From NCBI GenBank assembly GCA_016788885.1, contig JAEURX010000038.1:62001-126000 (forward strand): DNA of 64,000 nt, in the 5' to 3' direction. Shown piece by piece: positions 1 to 12,807 of the stretch (positions are counted from its first letter, which is position 1; the number at the start of each line of letters is the position of its first letter). Source of the stretch: Nitrospira sp. (GTDB taxonomy: Bacteria > Nitrospirota > Nitrospiria > Nitrospirales > Nitrospiraceae). Position numbers and translations under genes: made by a program. The notes under the pieces are model-generated. The model did no database searches. It saw only the letters and a list, made by a program, of their open reading frames with translations, and had not been told where the DNA came from.

Positions 1-845
1 GCAAGCTTAATCACGTCCATTGTGGCCATGGCCAACCCGGCTCCATTCACCATACAGCCAATGTTGCCATCGAGCTTCACGTAATTGAGATTGTTCGCCG
101 TTGCCTCGATCTCCAAAGGATCCTCTTCGTTCAAGTCGCGCATGCTCTGCACGTCCGCGTGCTTGAAAATACCATTGTCATCAAACGAGACCTTGCCGTC
201 CAATGCCACCAACGTTTTTTCTTTCGTGATGATCAGGGGGTTGATCTCTACCAATGCCGCATTCTTCTCCATAAAGAGACGGTAAAGATTCCCCAGCAAC
301 TGGACAAAGGGGTTGATGACTGCCGGTTCGATGTGTTGCAGCCCAAGCGCAAACGCAACATTCCGACCATTGTGGCCCTGAAATCCAACCGCAGGATCAA
401 CGGCCTCCTTGATGATCTTCTCTGGGGATTTCTCGGCGACCTCTTCGATTTCCATGCCACCTTCAGTGCTCGCGATAAAGGTGGCCCACCCGGTGTCTCG
501 ATCAACCAGGATGCTGAGATACAGCTCCTTGGCAATATTAGCTCCCTCTTCCATAAGGAGGCGATGGACCGTGCGACCCTTCGGTCCCGTCTGATGAGTG
601 ACCAGCGTCTTCCCGATGAGTTCTTTGGCCAAACCGGCGACCGCTGCCTTGTCCTTGGTAATCTTGACGCCTCCGGCCTTACCCCGTCCACCAGCGTGAA
701 TCTGTGCCTTGACGACAAGCACCGGTGTATTCAGTTCATTAGCCCAGGTGGTGGCCGCCTCAGGAGACGTGATTTCCTTCCCGCGCGGGACTGGTACGCC
801 GAATTGCGCGAACAACGACTTGGCTTGAAATTCATGAACGTTCAT
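1..845 (-). CDS. sucC: Succinyl-CoA synthetase (ADP-forming) beta subunit, 3' part cut by window edge
   Basis: The first 281 residues of about 390 are visible; the gene runs off the window at base 1. It begins with the typical MNVHEFQAK and carries the ATP-grasp glycine-rich loop HAGGRGKAGG near residues 50-59. The enzyme interconverts succinyl-CoA and succinate with ATP. In the reductive TCA cycle it activates succinate before reductive carboxylation to 2-oxoglutarate. It lies 87 bp downstream of the fumarate reductase-like flavoprotein gene on the same strand, so it is probably the last visible gene of the rTCA cluster; the alpha subunit would be expected just outside. The ATG at 845 is chosen because it gives the family N-terminus and follows an AGAGGAAT Shine-Dalgarno-like stretch. 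Confidence 0.93.
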   Translation of the reverse strand, partial: MNVHEFQAKSLFAQFGVPVPRGKEITSPEAATTWANELNTPVLVVKAQIHAGGRGKAGGVKITKDKAAVAGLAKELIGKTLVTHQTGPKGRTVHRLLMEEGANIAKELYLSILVDRDTGWATFIASTEGGMEIEEVAEKSPEKIIKEAVDPAVGFQGHNGRNVAFALGLQHIEPAVINPFVQLLGNLYRLFMEKNAALVEINPLIITKEKTLVALDGKVSFDDNGIFKHADVQSMRDLNEEDPLEIEATANNLNYVKLDGNIGCMVNGAGLAMATMDVIKL

Positions 846-932
846 TGATTCCTCTTAGGAGCTAGTGGCTCATGACAAATAACGTAACCCGTGCAGACGT
901 CAACGTGGTTGCGCGGCCGCAACCTTGCGCTT

Positions 933-2534
933 TCACGTCGTCACGACACGGTCTGCTTCTTTACGCGTATACGCAGGAAGAATCATCGGGGAAATCACAC
1001 CGCTGGAGTTGCCATGCCTCTTGGCTTCAGCTCTGAACCGTTGCAGGTGGTTGAGCGTCAATTTCCCTTGCTGCATGGAGCTCGCTCGAGCGGCAGCCGT
1101 CAACCCTGACCGCTTGCCGAACACCATGAGATCGAGCAGAGAATTGCCCATCAATCGATTCCGCCCGTGTAATCCTCCGGATGCTTCTCCCGCGACAAAT
1201 AGATTTTTGACGTTGGTTTCTGAATTCGCGTCGATCTTCACCCCGCCGTTCTGATAGTGCAACGTGGGATAGATGAGCACGGGGTCTTTACTGATATCGA
1301 TTCCAAATCGCTCGAATTGCATCATCATGGCAGGGAAGTGCTTCTCCACAGTGCCCGGACCATGTTCGGCATCGAGCAGTGGAGTGTCCAGCCAGACCCC
1401 GACCCGTCCGGACATCGTACGAATCCCCCGTCCTTCCTCGCATTCTCGGATGATGGAGGAGGACACGACATCCCGCGTGTCCAATTCGTTGACGAATCGC
1501 TCGCCCTTGGCGTTCACCAAGTGTCCGCCCTCGGAGCGAATACCTTCGGTCACCAGCGCCCCAATCAATTGCTCGGGATACACCGCGCCGGAAGGATGGT
1601 ACTGAAATGTATCGATATGATCGAGCTTCGCGCCCATCCGATAGGACAGGCACAAACCATCGCCGGTGGCACCATAGTGATTGCTTGTTGGGAACCCCTG
1701 AATGTGTAACCGCCCGATTCCGCCAGTCGCCAGGATCACAGATTTCGCTGCAACGACGACATGACGCTGATTGTCGAGATCTTTAAAGATCGCACCGCTG
1801 CAGTGACCTTGGTCATCACTCAGCAGCTCTACCGCTGCACAAAACTCGAGCAGCTGTATCTTTTGATTCAGGACCTCGTCCTTCAATACACGCATAATCT
1901 CGAGGCCGGTGTAGTCAGAGCAGGTGAGAAGGCGCGGCTTGGAACTTCCGCCGCCCTTTTTCACATGCAGATTGCCGTCAACCTGGCGATCAAAGAGCAC
2001 GCCGAGCTCAATGAGCCACTTGGCAATGGACGGCCCCTCCTCGACCATGACCTTCAGCAGTTCGTGGTCATTTTGCATGTGACCACCCTTGAGGGTGTCA
2101 AGAAAGTGGGTGACCGGGGAGTCTTCCGGAGCCACTGAAATTTGCATCCCGCCTTGCGCCATCACGCTGTTCGAGTCGCCCAGGCGAAGTTTCGTGGCTA
2201 GGATGACCTTGGCTCCGCTGGCGTGGGCGTGAAGCGCTGCTGCGCACCCGGCACCACCGCCGCCGATAACAAGGACGTCCGTCGTATACTGCGGAGTCAC
2301 GTCGAGATTCTCAGGAATTGAGCTATCACCTTCCAGCAGGGCAGCCAATTCCACAACGGTTTTGTCATTGGCATTTGGACCAAATCGAATTGGTCGATAG
2401 GCACTGGCCCGATAGTCCGGGTGATACTTATGAATGAGTTGATCTCGGTCTGCGGGGGAGAACTTCTGGATCGTCTGCTTGCGGCGAGCGTCCCGCGTTT
2501 GATGAACAATCTGCTGGAGTGCGTGAATATCCAT
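933..2534 (-). CDS. Fumarate reductase/succinate dehydrogenase-type flavoprotein subunit
   Basis: A 533-residue FAD enzyme. The dinucleotide-binding motif DVLVIGGGGAGCAAAL lies at about residues 86-101, after an unusual N-terminal extension of some 85 residues. Family motifs follow: MAQGGMQ, a TEGIRSEGG active-site region, a THYxxGG-like LHYQNGG, and GRNRLMGNSLLD near the C-terminus. The His that binds FAD covalently in most SdhA/FrdA (HTxxAQGG) is replaced (DSNSVMAQGG), so FAD is probably non-covalent. Together with the FeS protein encoded 68 bp upstream it would reduce fumarate to succinate in the rTCA cycle, or run in reverse. No membrane-anchor subunit is adjacent, suggesting a soluble enzyme, possibly like the soluble FRD of Hydrogenobacter. 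I give no symbol because sdhA and frdA cannot be separated by eye. Confidence 0.85.
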   Translation of the reverse strand: MDIHALQQIVHQTRDARRKQTIQKFSPADRDQLIHKYHPDYRASAYRPIRFGPNANDKTVVELAALLEGDSSIPENLDVTPQYTTDVLVIGGGGAGCAAALHAHASGAKVILATKLRLGDSNSVMAQGGMQISVAPEDSPVTHFLDTLKGGHMQNDHELLKVMVEEGPSIAKWLIELGVLFDRQVDGNLHVKKGGGSSKPRLLTCSDYTGLEIMRVLKDEVLNQKIQLLEFCAAVELLSDDQGHCSGAIFKDLDNQRHVVVAAKSVILATGGIGRLHIQGFPTSNHYGATGDGLCLSYRMGAKLDHIDTFQYHPSGAVYPEQLIGALVTEGIRSEGGHLVNAKGERFVNELDTRDVVSSSIIRECEEGRGIRTMSGRVGVWLDTPLLDAEHGPGTVEKHFPAMMMQFERFGIDISKDPVLIYPTLHYQNGGVKIDANSETNVKNLFVAGEASGGLHGRNRLMGNSLLDLMVFGKRSGLTAAARASSMQQGKLTLNHLQRFRAEAKRHGNSSGVISPMILPAYTRKEADRVVTT

Positions 2535-2602
2535 GGTTTCGCTTTCGGTGCAGCGCTCAATCCCCGAACAACGTGTCCGTGACCGGCGGAGGGCACAATG
2601 CG

Positions 2603-3313
2603 TTATTTCACTGTTGCGCAGTGGTCGGCCAATTCCTGTTCACTCATGCCGAGCACCTTCTTCCACTCGTCGTTATAGCGACCTTCTTGAATTTCCTTGA
2701 TGCGGATATCGAGGCCCTGCGGTTTTTCCGTAAAATACGCACCTTGCGCCCGGCTGACATACAAGGCGACCAGATTAGGAGCAATATCCGCAATACAGAC
2801 CGGCGTGCACATGCCACACATTACACAGTCCATGAACATCTCGGAGACGCTTTTGAAGTCTCCGAAGACGGCTTTCCATACGCCTTCCCGTACGTCGATT
2901 TTCTGCGGGCAGGCTTCCGTACAGGCGTTACAGTTCCTGCACAGCGGCGCCTCCGGGTACAAATTGAAGAGATCTTGCTTGGGATCTTTCAGCGACTGAA
3001 TGTCATACAGGGCTTTACGCGCTGGAAACGGAGGCATGATGGTAAAGGACATGCCGTCTCCAACAGCCATCTGACAGGCCAAACAGGTTCGAACCTTCGG
3101 GTCGTCCTTGGTGCGATAATATGTGGCACAGGCGCCGCAGAATCCCCCGAGACATCCAGCACCTCGCACCACCTCTTGGCCGGTATGCCACAACGCCTTG
3201 ATCACCGTAATACCTTCCGGCACTTCATACTTCTTACCGGAAATTTCTATCGTCACCATTTTGTGGCGCAACACTTCCGGCTGATCAATCACATTGGTGT
3301 CTTCTTGTGCCAT
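2603..3313 (-). CDS. Fumarate reductase/succinate dehydrogenase-type iron-sulfur subunit
   Basis: A 236-residue protein starting at MAQEDTN; the longer reading from 3358 lacks support. The N-terminal half is a 2Fe-2S ferredoxin domain with C54, C59, C62 and C77 in a GCLGGFCGAC context. Two complete CxxCxxCxxxC motifs follow (C125-C135 and C163-C173), so two 4Fe-4S clusters are predicted. Classical SdhB/FrdB has one 4Fe-4S and one 3Fe-4S cluster. The protein should pass electrons to the flavoprotein encoded just downstream. It is the electron-transfer half of the rTCA fumarate-reducing step; its electron donor cannot be read from the sequence. Confidence 0.85.
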   Translation of the reverse strand: MAQEDTNVIDQPEVLRHKMVTIEISGKKYEVPEGITVIKALWHTGQEVVRGAGCLGGFCGACATYYRTKDDPKVRTCLACQMAVGDGMSFTIMPPFPARKALYDIQSLKDPKQDLFNLYPEAPLCRNCNACTEACPQKIDVREGVWKAVFGDFKSVSEMFMDCVMCGMCTPVCIADIAPNLVALYVSRAQGAYFTEKPQGLDIRIKEIQEGRYNDEWKKVLGMSEQELADHCATVK

Positions 3314-3341
3314 GGCTCTCTCGTGAATCGTGAAAAGGTGC

Positions 3342-3374
3342 GGCGCAAAGAAGACCAAAAGTCTTCCTTGCGCC
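3342..3374 (-). terminator. 14-bp hairpin between icd and the FeS subunit gene
   Basis: GGCGCAAAGAAGAC (3342-3355) and GTCTTCCTTGCGCC (3361-3374) pair with one mismatch around the 5-base loop CAAAA. Read on the minus strand the mismatch becomes a G-U pair, so the RNA stem is continuous. A TTTT run follows five bases after the stem on the minus strand. This could be a weak terminator or a processing/stability hairpin that lowers expression of the downstream fumarate reductase genes. Confidence 0.5.
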
Positions 3375-3397
3375 TGACCGGATCAAATCATGACCGC

Positions 3398-7898
<4,501 letters not shown>

Positions 7899-7942
7899 AG
7901 TGGGTTCTCCGTCTGTTAGTACGATCTATGGGGTGCGCGACC

Positions 7943-7990
7943 CATCGTCCGTGAGGCGCCCTTGCAGGGCTCATCGCCTCACGGACGATG
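7943..7990. repeat. 16-bp perfect inverted repeat in the aclA-acn gap
   Basis: CATCGTCCGTGAGGCG (7943-7958) is the exact reverse complement of CGCCTCACGGACGATG (7975-7990). The 16-base loop itself holds CCCT-TGC-AGGG. No T-run follows on the minus strand, so it looks like an RNA stability, processing or attenuation element inside the rTCA transcript rather than an intrinsic terminator. Confidence 0.8.
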
Positions 7991-8004
7991 CATCACGGGT
8001 TGTG

Positions 8005-9825
8005 CTACTTCAGCGGCGGTACCTCACGACGCTTGGGCGCCGCATAGTTCACCAGATAATCAAACAACCGAATCAAACGGCTTTCCTGGCGCTTCTGATC
8101 CACCCAGTGCCCGATCAAACCGATCGTCCGGGAGAGGATAAAGAAACCGTTCAAGCTGTCGACCGGGAATCCGATATCGACCAGGACGGCTGCCATGGTG
8201 CCGTCGACATTCAGAATCAGATTGTCTTTCTTGACCGCCGTGACTTTCTCGACCTCCAACGCAAAGTCGAGACACGGAGTCTTGAGATTCAGGCTCTTCA
8301 CGTACCCAACCAGTTCCTTTACACGCTTGTCAGGGTTACGCAAGCTCTTTACCCGATGGCCGATACCTGGGACTGGCCCATGATTCTTTTTCATGTAGGC
8401 CAGAAATTCATCCACCGCCATCTTGTTATCGACAGCATACTTGAAGAACCGACCGGCGTCCGTGACGGCGCCGCCGAATCGAGGACCGATCATGATCAGA
8501 CCGGCAGCCACCGCCTGCGACAGGCCGATACCAGCACAGGCTGCCAAAATGGTGGCATAGGCGCCACTCACGCAGGGACCGTGATCGGCAGAGAGCATCA
8601 TGATACGCTTGATGATTTCCGCTTCCTGCTTGGAAATGAGCCGCTTGTCCCACAGCAACCCGATGACGTGCGGAATCTCGTAGCCCTTATTGATGAGTTC
8701 GGAAGCTGGGTATCCGTCGTAGCAAGGTTCGTCGCCGCGGTCATCGCTGATCGTGGTACGGATCAGCGGAGCCACCATGACTTCGTCGGCCTTCATCGCT
8801 TCTTCGATGGACTTCGGGAGCTTTGGCAGGGTCACCGGCTCAACCACCGGTTTCACTTGGCCGGACTTGAGCAACTCTTCGTACGTTTCCTTGATGACCG
8901 GGCCTAACGCCCCGAACGTCGGCGGAACAATCGCGCCCGCCTTCTTGAGCGCATCTGATTTGGAGCGGGCCGATCCTTCGCCCTTCATGCCTTCCTTGGC
9001 GCCCGCATGCCCAAACTTCATACCTTTCGGCAAGCTTTCCTGACAGAATCCGGACACGACGCCGATCAACTTAACCCGGCGCTTCTTCGCGCCATACCAC
9101 TCGGCCGCGCGCTCCTCCAAGTCCCCGCCCATTTCGCCCACAATGACGACCGCCTTGGTCTGCGGATCGTTTTCAAACATCTCCAAGTAGCTGACATAGT
9201 CAGTCCCGGGATAGGCATCACCGCCAATACCGATGGCCGTGGTGATACCGTCGGCGAACTGGGAGCAGATCCAGATGATCTCGTTGGAGAGACCACCCGA
9301 CTTCGTAATAACACCGAACGAGCCTTCTCGATACAGCTTGGAAAGAACGAGGTTGTCGAAGGCACCACCAATGACGCCCAACCGACAGGCGCCGGCTGAG
9401 ATGATGCCGATGGAGGACGGACCATTGAACACCTTACCAAGCTTACGGGCATGGGCACCCAGTAACTTGGCATCCTTTTCTGGCACACCCTCGGTGATCA
9501 TCGAGACCACCTTGATATGGGAATCGTCCAGGGCCTCCATCCCGCCCTTCATGGCGCGATCGGCACCGATGTAGACAAGGCTGGTGTTGATGGCAGGATG
9601 GTGCTTGGTCGCTTCCGCGATGCTCTTGTAGATGGGAATGGCGATCAATCCGCTGCCGTAGGGAATTTCGTTCGCTTTGCCGGCGTCCGGCGGATAGACG
9701 AAGGCTTCCACATTCAAAGGCCGCTTGATCAGATAGCAAAACTCCGCCATCCGGCGCGCCGCGTTGACACCTGCCTGACCACCCTGAATCACTACGCGGG
9801 TGTCTTTGTTTGCCAGAATACTCAT
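8005..9825 (-). CDS. aclA: ATP-citrate lyase, large (alpha) subunit
   Basis: 606 residues, matching the bacterial AclA of rTCA organisms (about 608). The N-terminal CoA-binding domain is followed by the phosphohistidine site FGHAGAKEG (H273). The C-terminal third is a citrate-synthase-like domain with GIGHRVKS and LNVDGTMAAVLVDIGFP. With AclB it cleaves citrate with ATP and CoA to acetyl-CoA and oxaloacetate, the defining step of this form of the reductive TCA cycle. The start is preceded by AGAGGGAGA. It lies 106 bp after aclB on the same strand; acn follows. Confidence 0.96.
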   Translation of the reverse strand: MSILANKDTRVVIQGGQAGVNAARRMAEFCYLIKRPLNVEAFVYPPDAGKANEIPYGSGLIAIPIYKSIAEATKHHPAINTSLVYIGADRAMKGGMEALDDSHIKVVSMITEGVPEKDAKLLGAHARKLGKVFNGPSSIGIISAGACRLGVIGGAFDNLVLSKLYREGSFGVITKSGGLSNEIIWICSQFADGITTAIGIGGDAYPGTDYVSYLEMFENDPQTKAVVIVGEMGGDLEERAAEWYGAKKRRVKLIGVVSGFCQESLPKGMKFGHAGAKEGMKGEGSARSKSDALKKAGAIVPPTFGALGPVIKETYEELLKSGQVKPVVEPVTLPKLPKSIEEAMKADEVMVAPLIRTTISDDRGDEPCYDGYPASELINKGYEIPHVIGLLWDKRLISKQEAEIIKRIMMLSADHGPCVSGAYATILAACAGIGLSQAVAAGLIMIGPRFGGAVTDAGRFFKYAVDNKMAVDEFLAYMKKNHGPVPGIGHRVKSLRNPDKRVKELVGYVKSLNLKTPCLDFALEVEKVTAVKKDNLILNVDGTMAAVLVDIGFPVDSLNGFFILSRTIGLIGHWVDQKRQESRLIRLFDYLVNYAAPKRREVPPLK

Positions 9826-9853
9826 CGGGGTCTCCCTCTTAAAAGGCCGTGAA

Positions 9854-9923
9854 GAGTGACGGGTGACAAGTGACGAGAAGGAGCCAGCGCCCCTGCAGTC
9901 CTGTCACACGTAACGCGTCACTC
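9854..9923. repeat. Imperfect inverted repeat with GTGAC motifs between aclB and aclA
   Basis: GAGTGACG (9854-9861) pairs with CGTCACTC (9916-9923), and an inner GTGACA pairs with TGTCAC. The left arm contains three closely spaced GTGAC units. The element fills most of the aclB-aclA gap. Its function is unknown; an intercistronic RNA structure is the simplest reading. Confidence 0.55.
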
Positions 9924-9931
9924 GGTACGCA

Positions 9932-11131
9932 TCATTTCGTTTGGAGCGCCTTGTCAACAATGTCGGTCAGCGGCGTGTTCCGGTCGAAGACATGAATGTC
10001 GAAGCCTTCTTCCTTCAAGGTTCGCATCGCGTCCAGACCTTCCTTCTCGCGCGGCCCGCCGCGGCGGACCCAAATCTTCACGCCCTTCAACTTGCCATCC
10101 GTCTTAGCCTTGCGGAAACCGTTGATGATGCCGCCGAATGTCTTCTTCACGTCAGTGAAGTTTGCGATCGCACCGCCAACGATGATGTTCTTGATGCCAG
10201 GCAATGAGCAGACCTTCTCCGTCAATACCTCTACCGCCCAGTCAGGCGGATCGCCTGAATATTCGGCATAGTTCGCCAATTTTCCACCACGCGCGACCAC
10301 CGCGTCCGAGTAGTACACACTGGCTCCGCCGCCGGCAGGCAGCATTGCCGTATCACCACCAGGGATTTCGATGAATTTCACCGAGCCCTTGATTTTGCTG
10401 TCCACCGCCATGACTTCAACTTCATCTTTGGAGTAGGCTCTTCCGAATTCGGCCGCAAAGGCAAAATTCCAGTCCGGATGACGGAATTTGGCGTCACCGT
10501 CAAGCAGCGTCACGGCATCGAGCGCGACCAATTCACCGTCGCCCTCGCGGGTGACGACCGGATTCACTTCGAGATACTGGGCATCCTCGCTGTCGAAGCA
10601 GGTGAACATCTTCCCTGCGAACTCAGCCATTTTTTTGGCCAAGGCTCCTGTGAATCCAGCCTCCTTGGCCAGCTTCTCCAATCCCTCGGGCGTCGGCTGC
10701 TGCCCCACGTCCAAACACAAACGTTTCACACGCTCCCAGTTCGACTCCACCTCAATGCCGCCGCAGTTGGCGACGAGGATTTCACTGCCTTCCCGCGTCG
10801 ACTTTACCGCACAGTAGTATTCTTCCTTGTGCGGCACCATCTCGGACACGATGACTTGAGACACCGTGATGCTTCCGACCTGGCGACCGATCATTTCCTT
10901 GGTCGCGGCAATGGCACCTTGCAAATCCAAGCCGACCTTGACCAGGCCAAGCTTGAATCGTGAACCCAATGCTTCATGCGCCTTGGCCACCAACTTGGAT
11001 GCTTTCATCCAGTCATTAGCCTGTCCAAGCTTGGTCAATTCATCCGCAGAGGTCACCACCACATAGTTCGGAACGTGGATCCCCCACTTCTTCATCAGCC
11101 CCATGCCGGGGCCTTCGAGCACTTTTGCCAT
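9932..11131 (-). CDS. aclB: ATP-citrate lyase, small (beta) subunit
   Basis: 399 residues, the length of bacterial AclB (about 398). It is an ATP-grasp protein resembling succinyl-CoA synthetase beta, with MAKVLEGPGMGLMKKWGI at the start and LEVNPVVTREGDGELVALDA in the metal/ATP region. It supplies the nucleotide-binding and citryl-phosphate-forming half of the lyase and precedes aclA, the known aclBA order. The ATG follows AAGGAG at 10 bases. It is the first gene of the rTCA run. The 200-bp upstream gap, which contains an AT-rich island, separates it from mutM. Confidence 0.95.
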   Translation of the reverse strand: MAKVLEGPGMGLMKKWGIHVPNYVVVTSADELTKLGQANDWMKASKLVAKAHEALGSRFKLGLVKVGLDLQGAIAATKEMIGRQVGSITVSQVIVSEMVPHKEEYYCAVKSTREGSEILVANCGGIEVESNWERVKRLCLDVGQQPTPEGLEKLAKEAGFTGALAKKMAEFAGKMFTCFDSEDAQYLEVNPVVTREGDGELVALDAVTLLDGDAKFRHPDWNFAFAAEFGRAYSKDEVEVMAVDSKIKGSVKFIEIPGGDTAMLPAGGGASVYYSDAVVARGGKLANYAEYSGDPPDWAVEVLTEKVCSLPGIKNIIVGGAIANFTDVKKTFGGIINGFRKAKTDGKLKGVKIWVRRGGPREKEGLDAMRTLKEEGFDIHVFDRNTPLTDIVDKALQTK

Positions 11132-11271
11132 GGTTGAGGACTCCTTGTATGTGAACGGGCAGAGAAAAGGATGGACAGAGTACCGAATTCTGACGATGAG
11201 CTCAATCCGCCAAAGGGCCTAAACTATGAGCACAGAAGTCCTACCACAATCGGCACCGAAGATTCATCAGC

Positions 11272-11298
11272 ATAAATTATTGATAATATTAAATTGTC
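11272..11298. promoter_or_regulatory. AT-rich island with small palindrome upstream of aclB
   Basis: About 27 bases of nearly pure A/T stand out in this GC-rich DNA, including the palindrome ATTATTGATAAT (11276-11287). It lies 145 bases upstream of the aclB start and just after mutM. I could not find a convincing -35/-10 pair, so it may be a regulator site or an UP-like element for the rTCA operon. Confidence 0.3.
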
Positions 11299-11331
11299 AT
11301 CGAAAAGAACCCCGCAGGGCAACCCACGCGA

Positions 11332-12177
11332 CTATGCAGGACGTTGACGCCTCATCTTCTGGCAAAGCGGGCAATAGAAGGAACTTCGTTCGCCAACGGA
11401 TCGTTGAATGGTCGCGCCACAAGCATTCGGACAGCGCTCGCCAGTCTTACCGTAGACTAAATGTTTCTGTTTATACCGCCCCTCCGTGCCATCGGGGGAA
11501 AAATAGTCGCGTACGCTGGAGCCGCCCATTAGAATGGCTTCTTGTAAGACCTCTCCCATCACCTCGTGGAGACGCATCGCTACCACATCCGCTATCTGAT
11601 TTGCTGGCTGGTCGGGGTGAAGCTTGAGACGAAACAAAATCTCGTTCGCGTAAATATTGCCGATTCCCGCAATGACTTGTTGGTGCATCAGAAGTGTCTT
11701 GAGCCTGCTTCGCGTAGAAGCGAGAATCTGAACAAATTGGTCTCGACTGATCGTGAGGGGATCGTAGCCGAAGCGACGCGAGGTATACTCATCCAAGCCT
11801 GATTGGTCTAAGAAAGACAGCCGTCCGAATCGACGTGGATTCCAATAGCGAACTTCCGGCTCATCCACGCCCTCTAGCCGCAGAATACAATGCGTATGTT
11901 GCGGGTGCTTGGTGTGAGCCCCTCGGAAAAGAAGTAATCCCGTCATGCCCAATTCTGCCGCAAGGAATCGGGCTTGCTTCGCACGAGTAAACGTTAGAAT
12001 CACACTTTTCCCGCGGCGCTCCACCCCTGCTATTTTCGCCCCATGATACCACCCGAGCGACGCAAGTCCCTCCCGTACAATATCTCCACGTCCAACCCAA
12101 CAATCTCGCACGGTAGCCCCCGTCACGCGAGCGCGGAGCTGGCAGGCAGCAACTTCTGCTTCCGGCAATTCAGGCAT
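11332..12177 (-). CDS. mutM: Formamidopyrimidine-DNA glycosylase
   Basis: 281 residues. It starts MPELPEAE, whose Pro (after Met removal) and Glu are the catalytic pair of Fpg/MutM, and carries a Lys in RRGKSVIL. The C-terminal zinc finger has C249, C253, C269 and C272; the first pair is CxxxC rather than the usual CxxC. The enzyme removes 8-oxoguanine and ring-opened purines and nicks the abasic site. It is on the same strand as the upstream phosphatase and downstream aclB but is probably independent of the rTCA function. Nei-like glycosylases are less likely, given the overall length and N-terminus. Confidence 0.92.
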   Translation of the reverse strand: MPELPEAEVAACQLRARVTGATVRDCWVGRGDIVREGLASLGWYHGAKIAGVERRGKSVILTFTRAKQARFLAAELGMTGLLLFRGAHTKHPQHTHCILRLEGVDEPEVRYWNPRRFGRLSFLDQSGLDEYTSRRFGYDPLTISRDQFVQILASTRSRLKTLLMHQQVIAGIGNIYANEILFRLKLHPDQPANQIADVVAMRLHEVMGEVLQEAILMGGSSVRDYFSPDGTEGRYKQKHLVYGKTGERCPNACGATIQRSVGERSSFYCPLCQKMRRQRPA

Positions 12178-12360
12178 TGAAATAGATTCCTCAGGAAACT
12201 GGATCTAACAACATCAATCGAACGAGATTACGCCACGAGCCAAACACAAAATGCAACCCTGGCGCGGCGCGCTCAAGCGGCTCCTGCACAAGAGATCAGC
12301 TCTGTAGTACATGTCGAAGGAAACGGAGGGACTGTCGGACAGGACTGCTTGCCCGGGATA

Positions 12361-12798
12361 CTAGTCGATGTTGCCCGTTGGCGAGACCGATCGGTTTCGC
12401 CGATAGCCACTCACCACATCAATCACTTCCTGTAGACGGGGCAACGGCATTCCACCAGGCCGTCTGGTGAGGACAAGCTTGACGGCATCGGCATAAGCCA
12501 TTCCCTCTACGCAACACAGATACGCAATCACCACAGAGACCGACCGTCCCATCCCAGCCCGACAACACACCATCAACCGCTGGTCCGGCAGGTTCGCTGC
12601 AATCCATTCCACAGCCTGGGAAATCGCCGCAGCCGTTGGCTCCCCGAATTCTTTGAGCGGAATTTTGGCAAAGAGCACACGATCGGGAACCGCCACATTT
12701 TGTTCCTCGGCAACCATGAGAACGGCGCCCACCTGGGGCGGCGGATTCCGCGCATCATCGGCATTACCCACGAGTAGTCGCTTATTAATCATATGCAT
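12361..12798 (-). CDS. Atypical dual-specificity protein phosphatase
   Basis: A 145-residue single-domain protein of the cysteine-phosphatase fold. The signature loop reads VCCRAGMGRS, so the CX5R nucleophile and arginine are C79 and R85. The His that normally precedes the Cys is itself Cys (C78), and the general-acid Asp of the IPLxD loop appears as Glu (IPLKEFGEP). The substrate is unknown; phosphoprotein or phospholipid/RNA substrates are all possible for this family. The first ATG lies only nine bases from a good -10 box, suggesting a leaderless mRNA. Confidence 0.75.
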   Translation of the reverse strand: MHMINKRLLVGNADDARNPPPQVGAVLMVAEEQNVAVPDRVLFAKIPLKEFGEPTAAAISQAVEWIAANLPDQRLMVCCRAGMGRSVSVVIAYLCCVEGMAYADAVKLVLTRRPGGMPLPRLQEVIDVVSGYRRNRSVSPTGNID

Positions 12799-12807
12799 AG
12801 TGTTGTT

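Noticed and set aside
159-848. 229-residue open frame on the plus strand
   Set aside because: It is antisense to sucC, whose protein matches a known family over its whole visible length; the plus-strand product has no recognisable motif.
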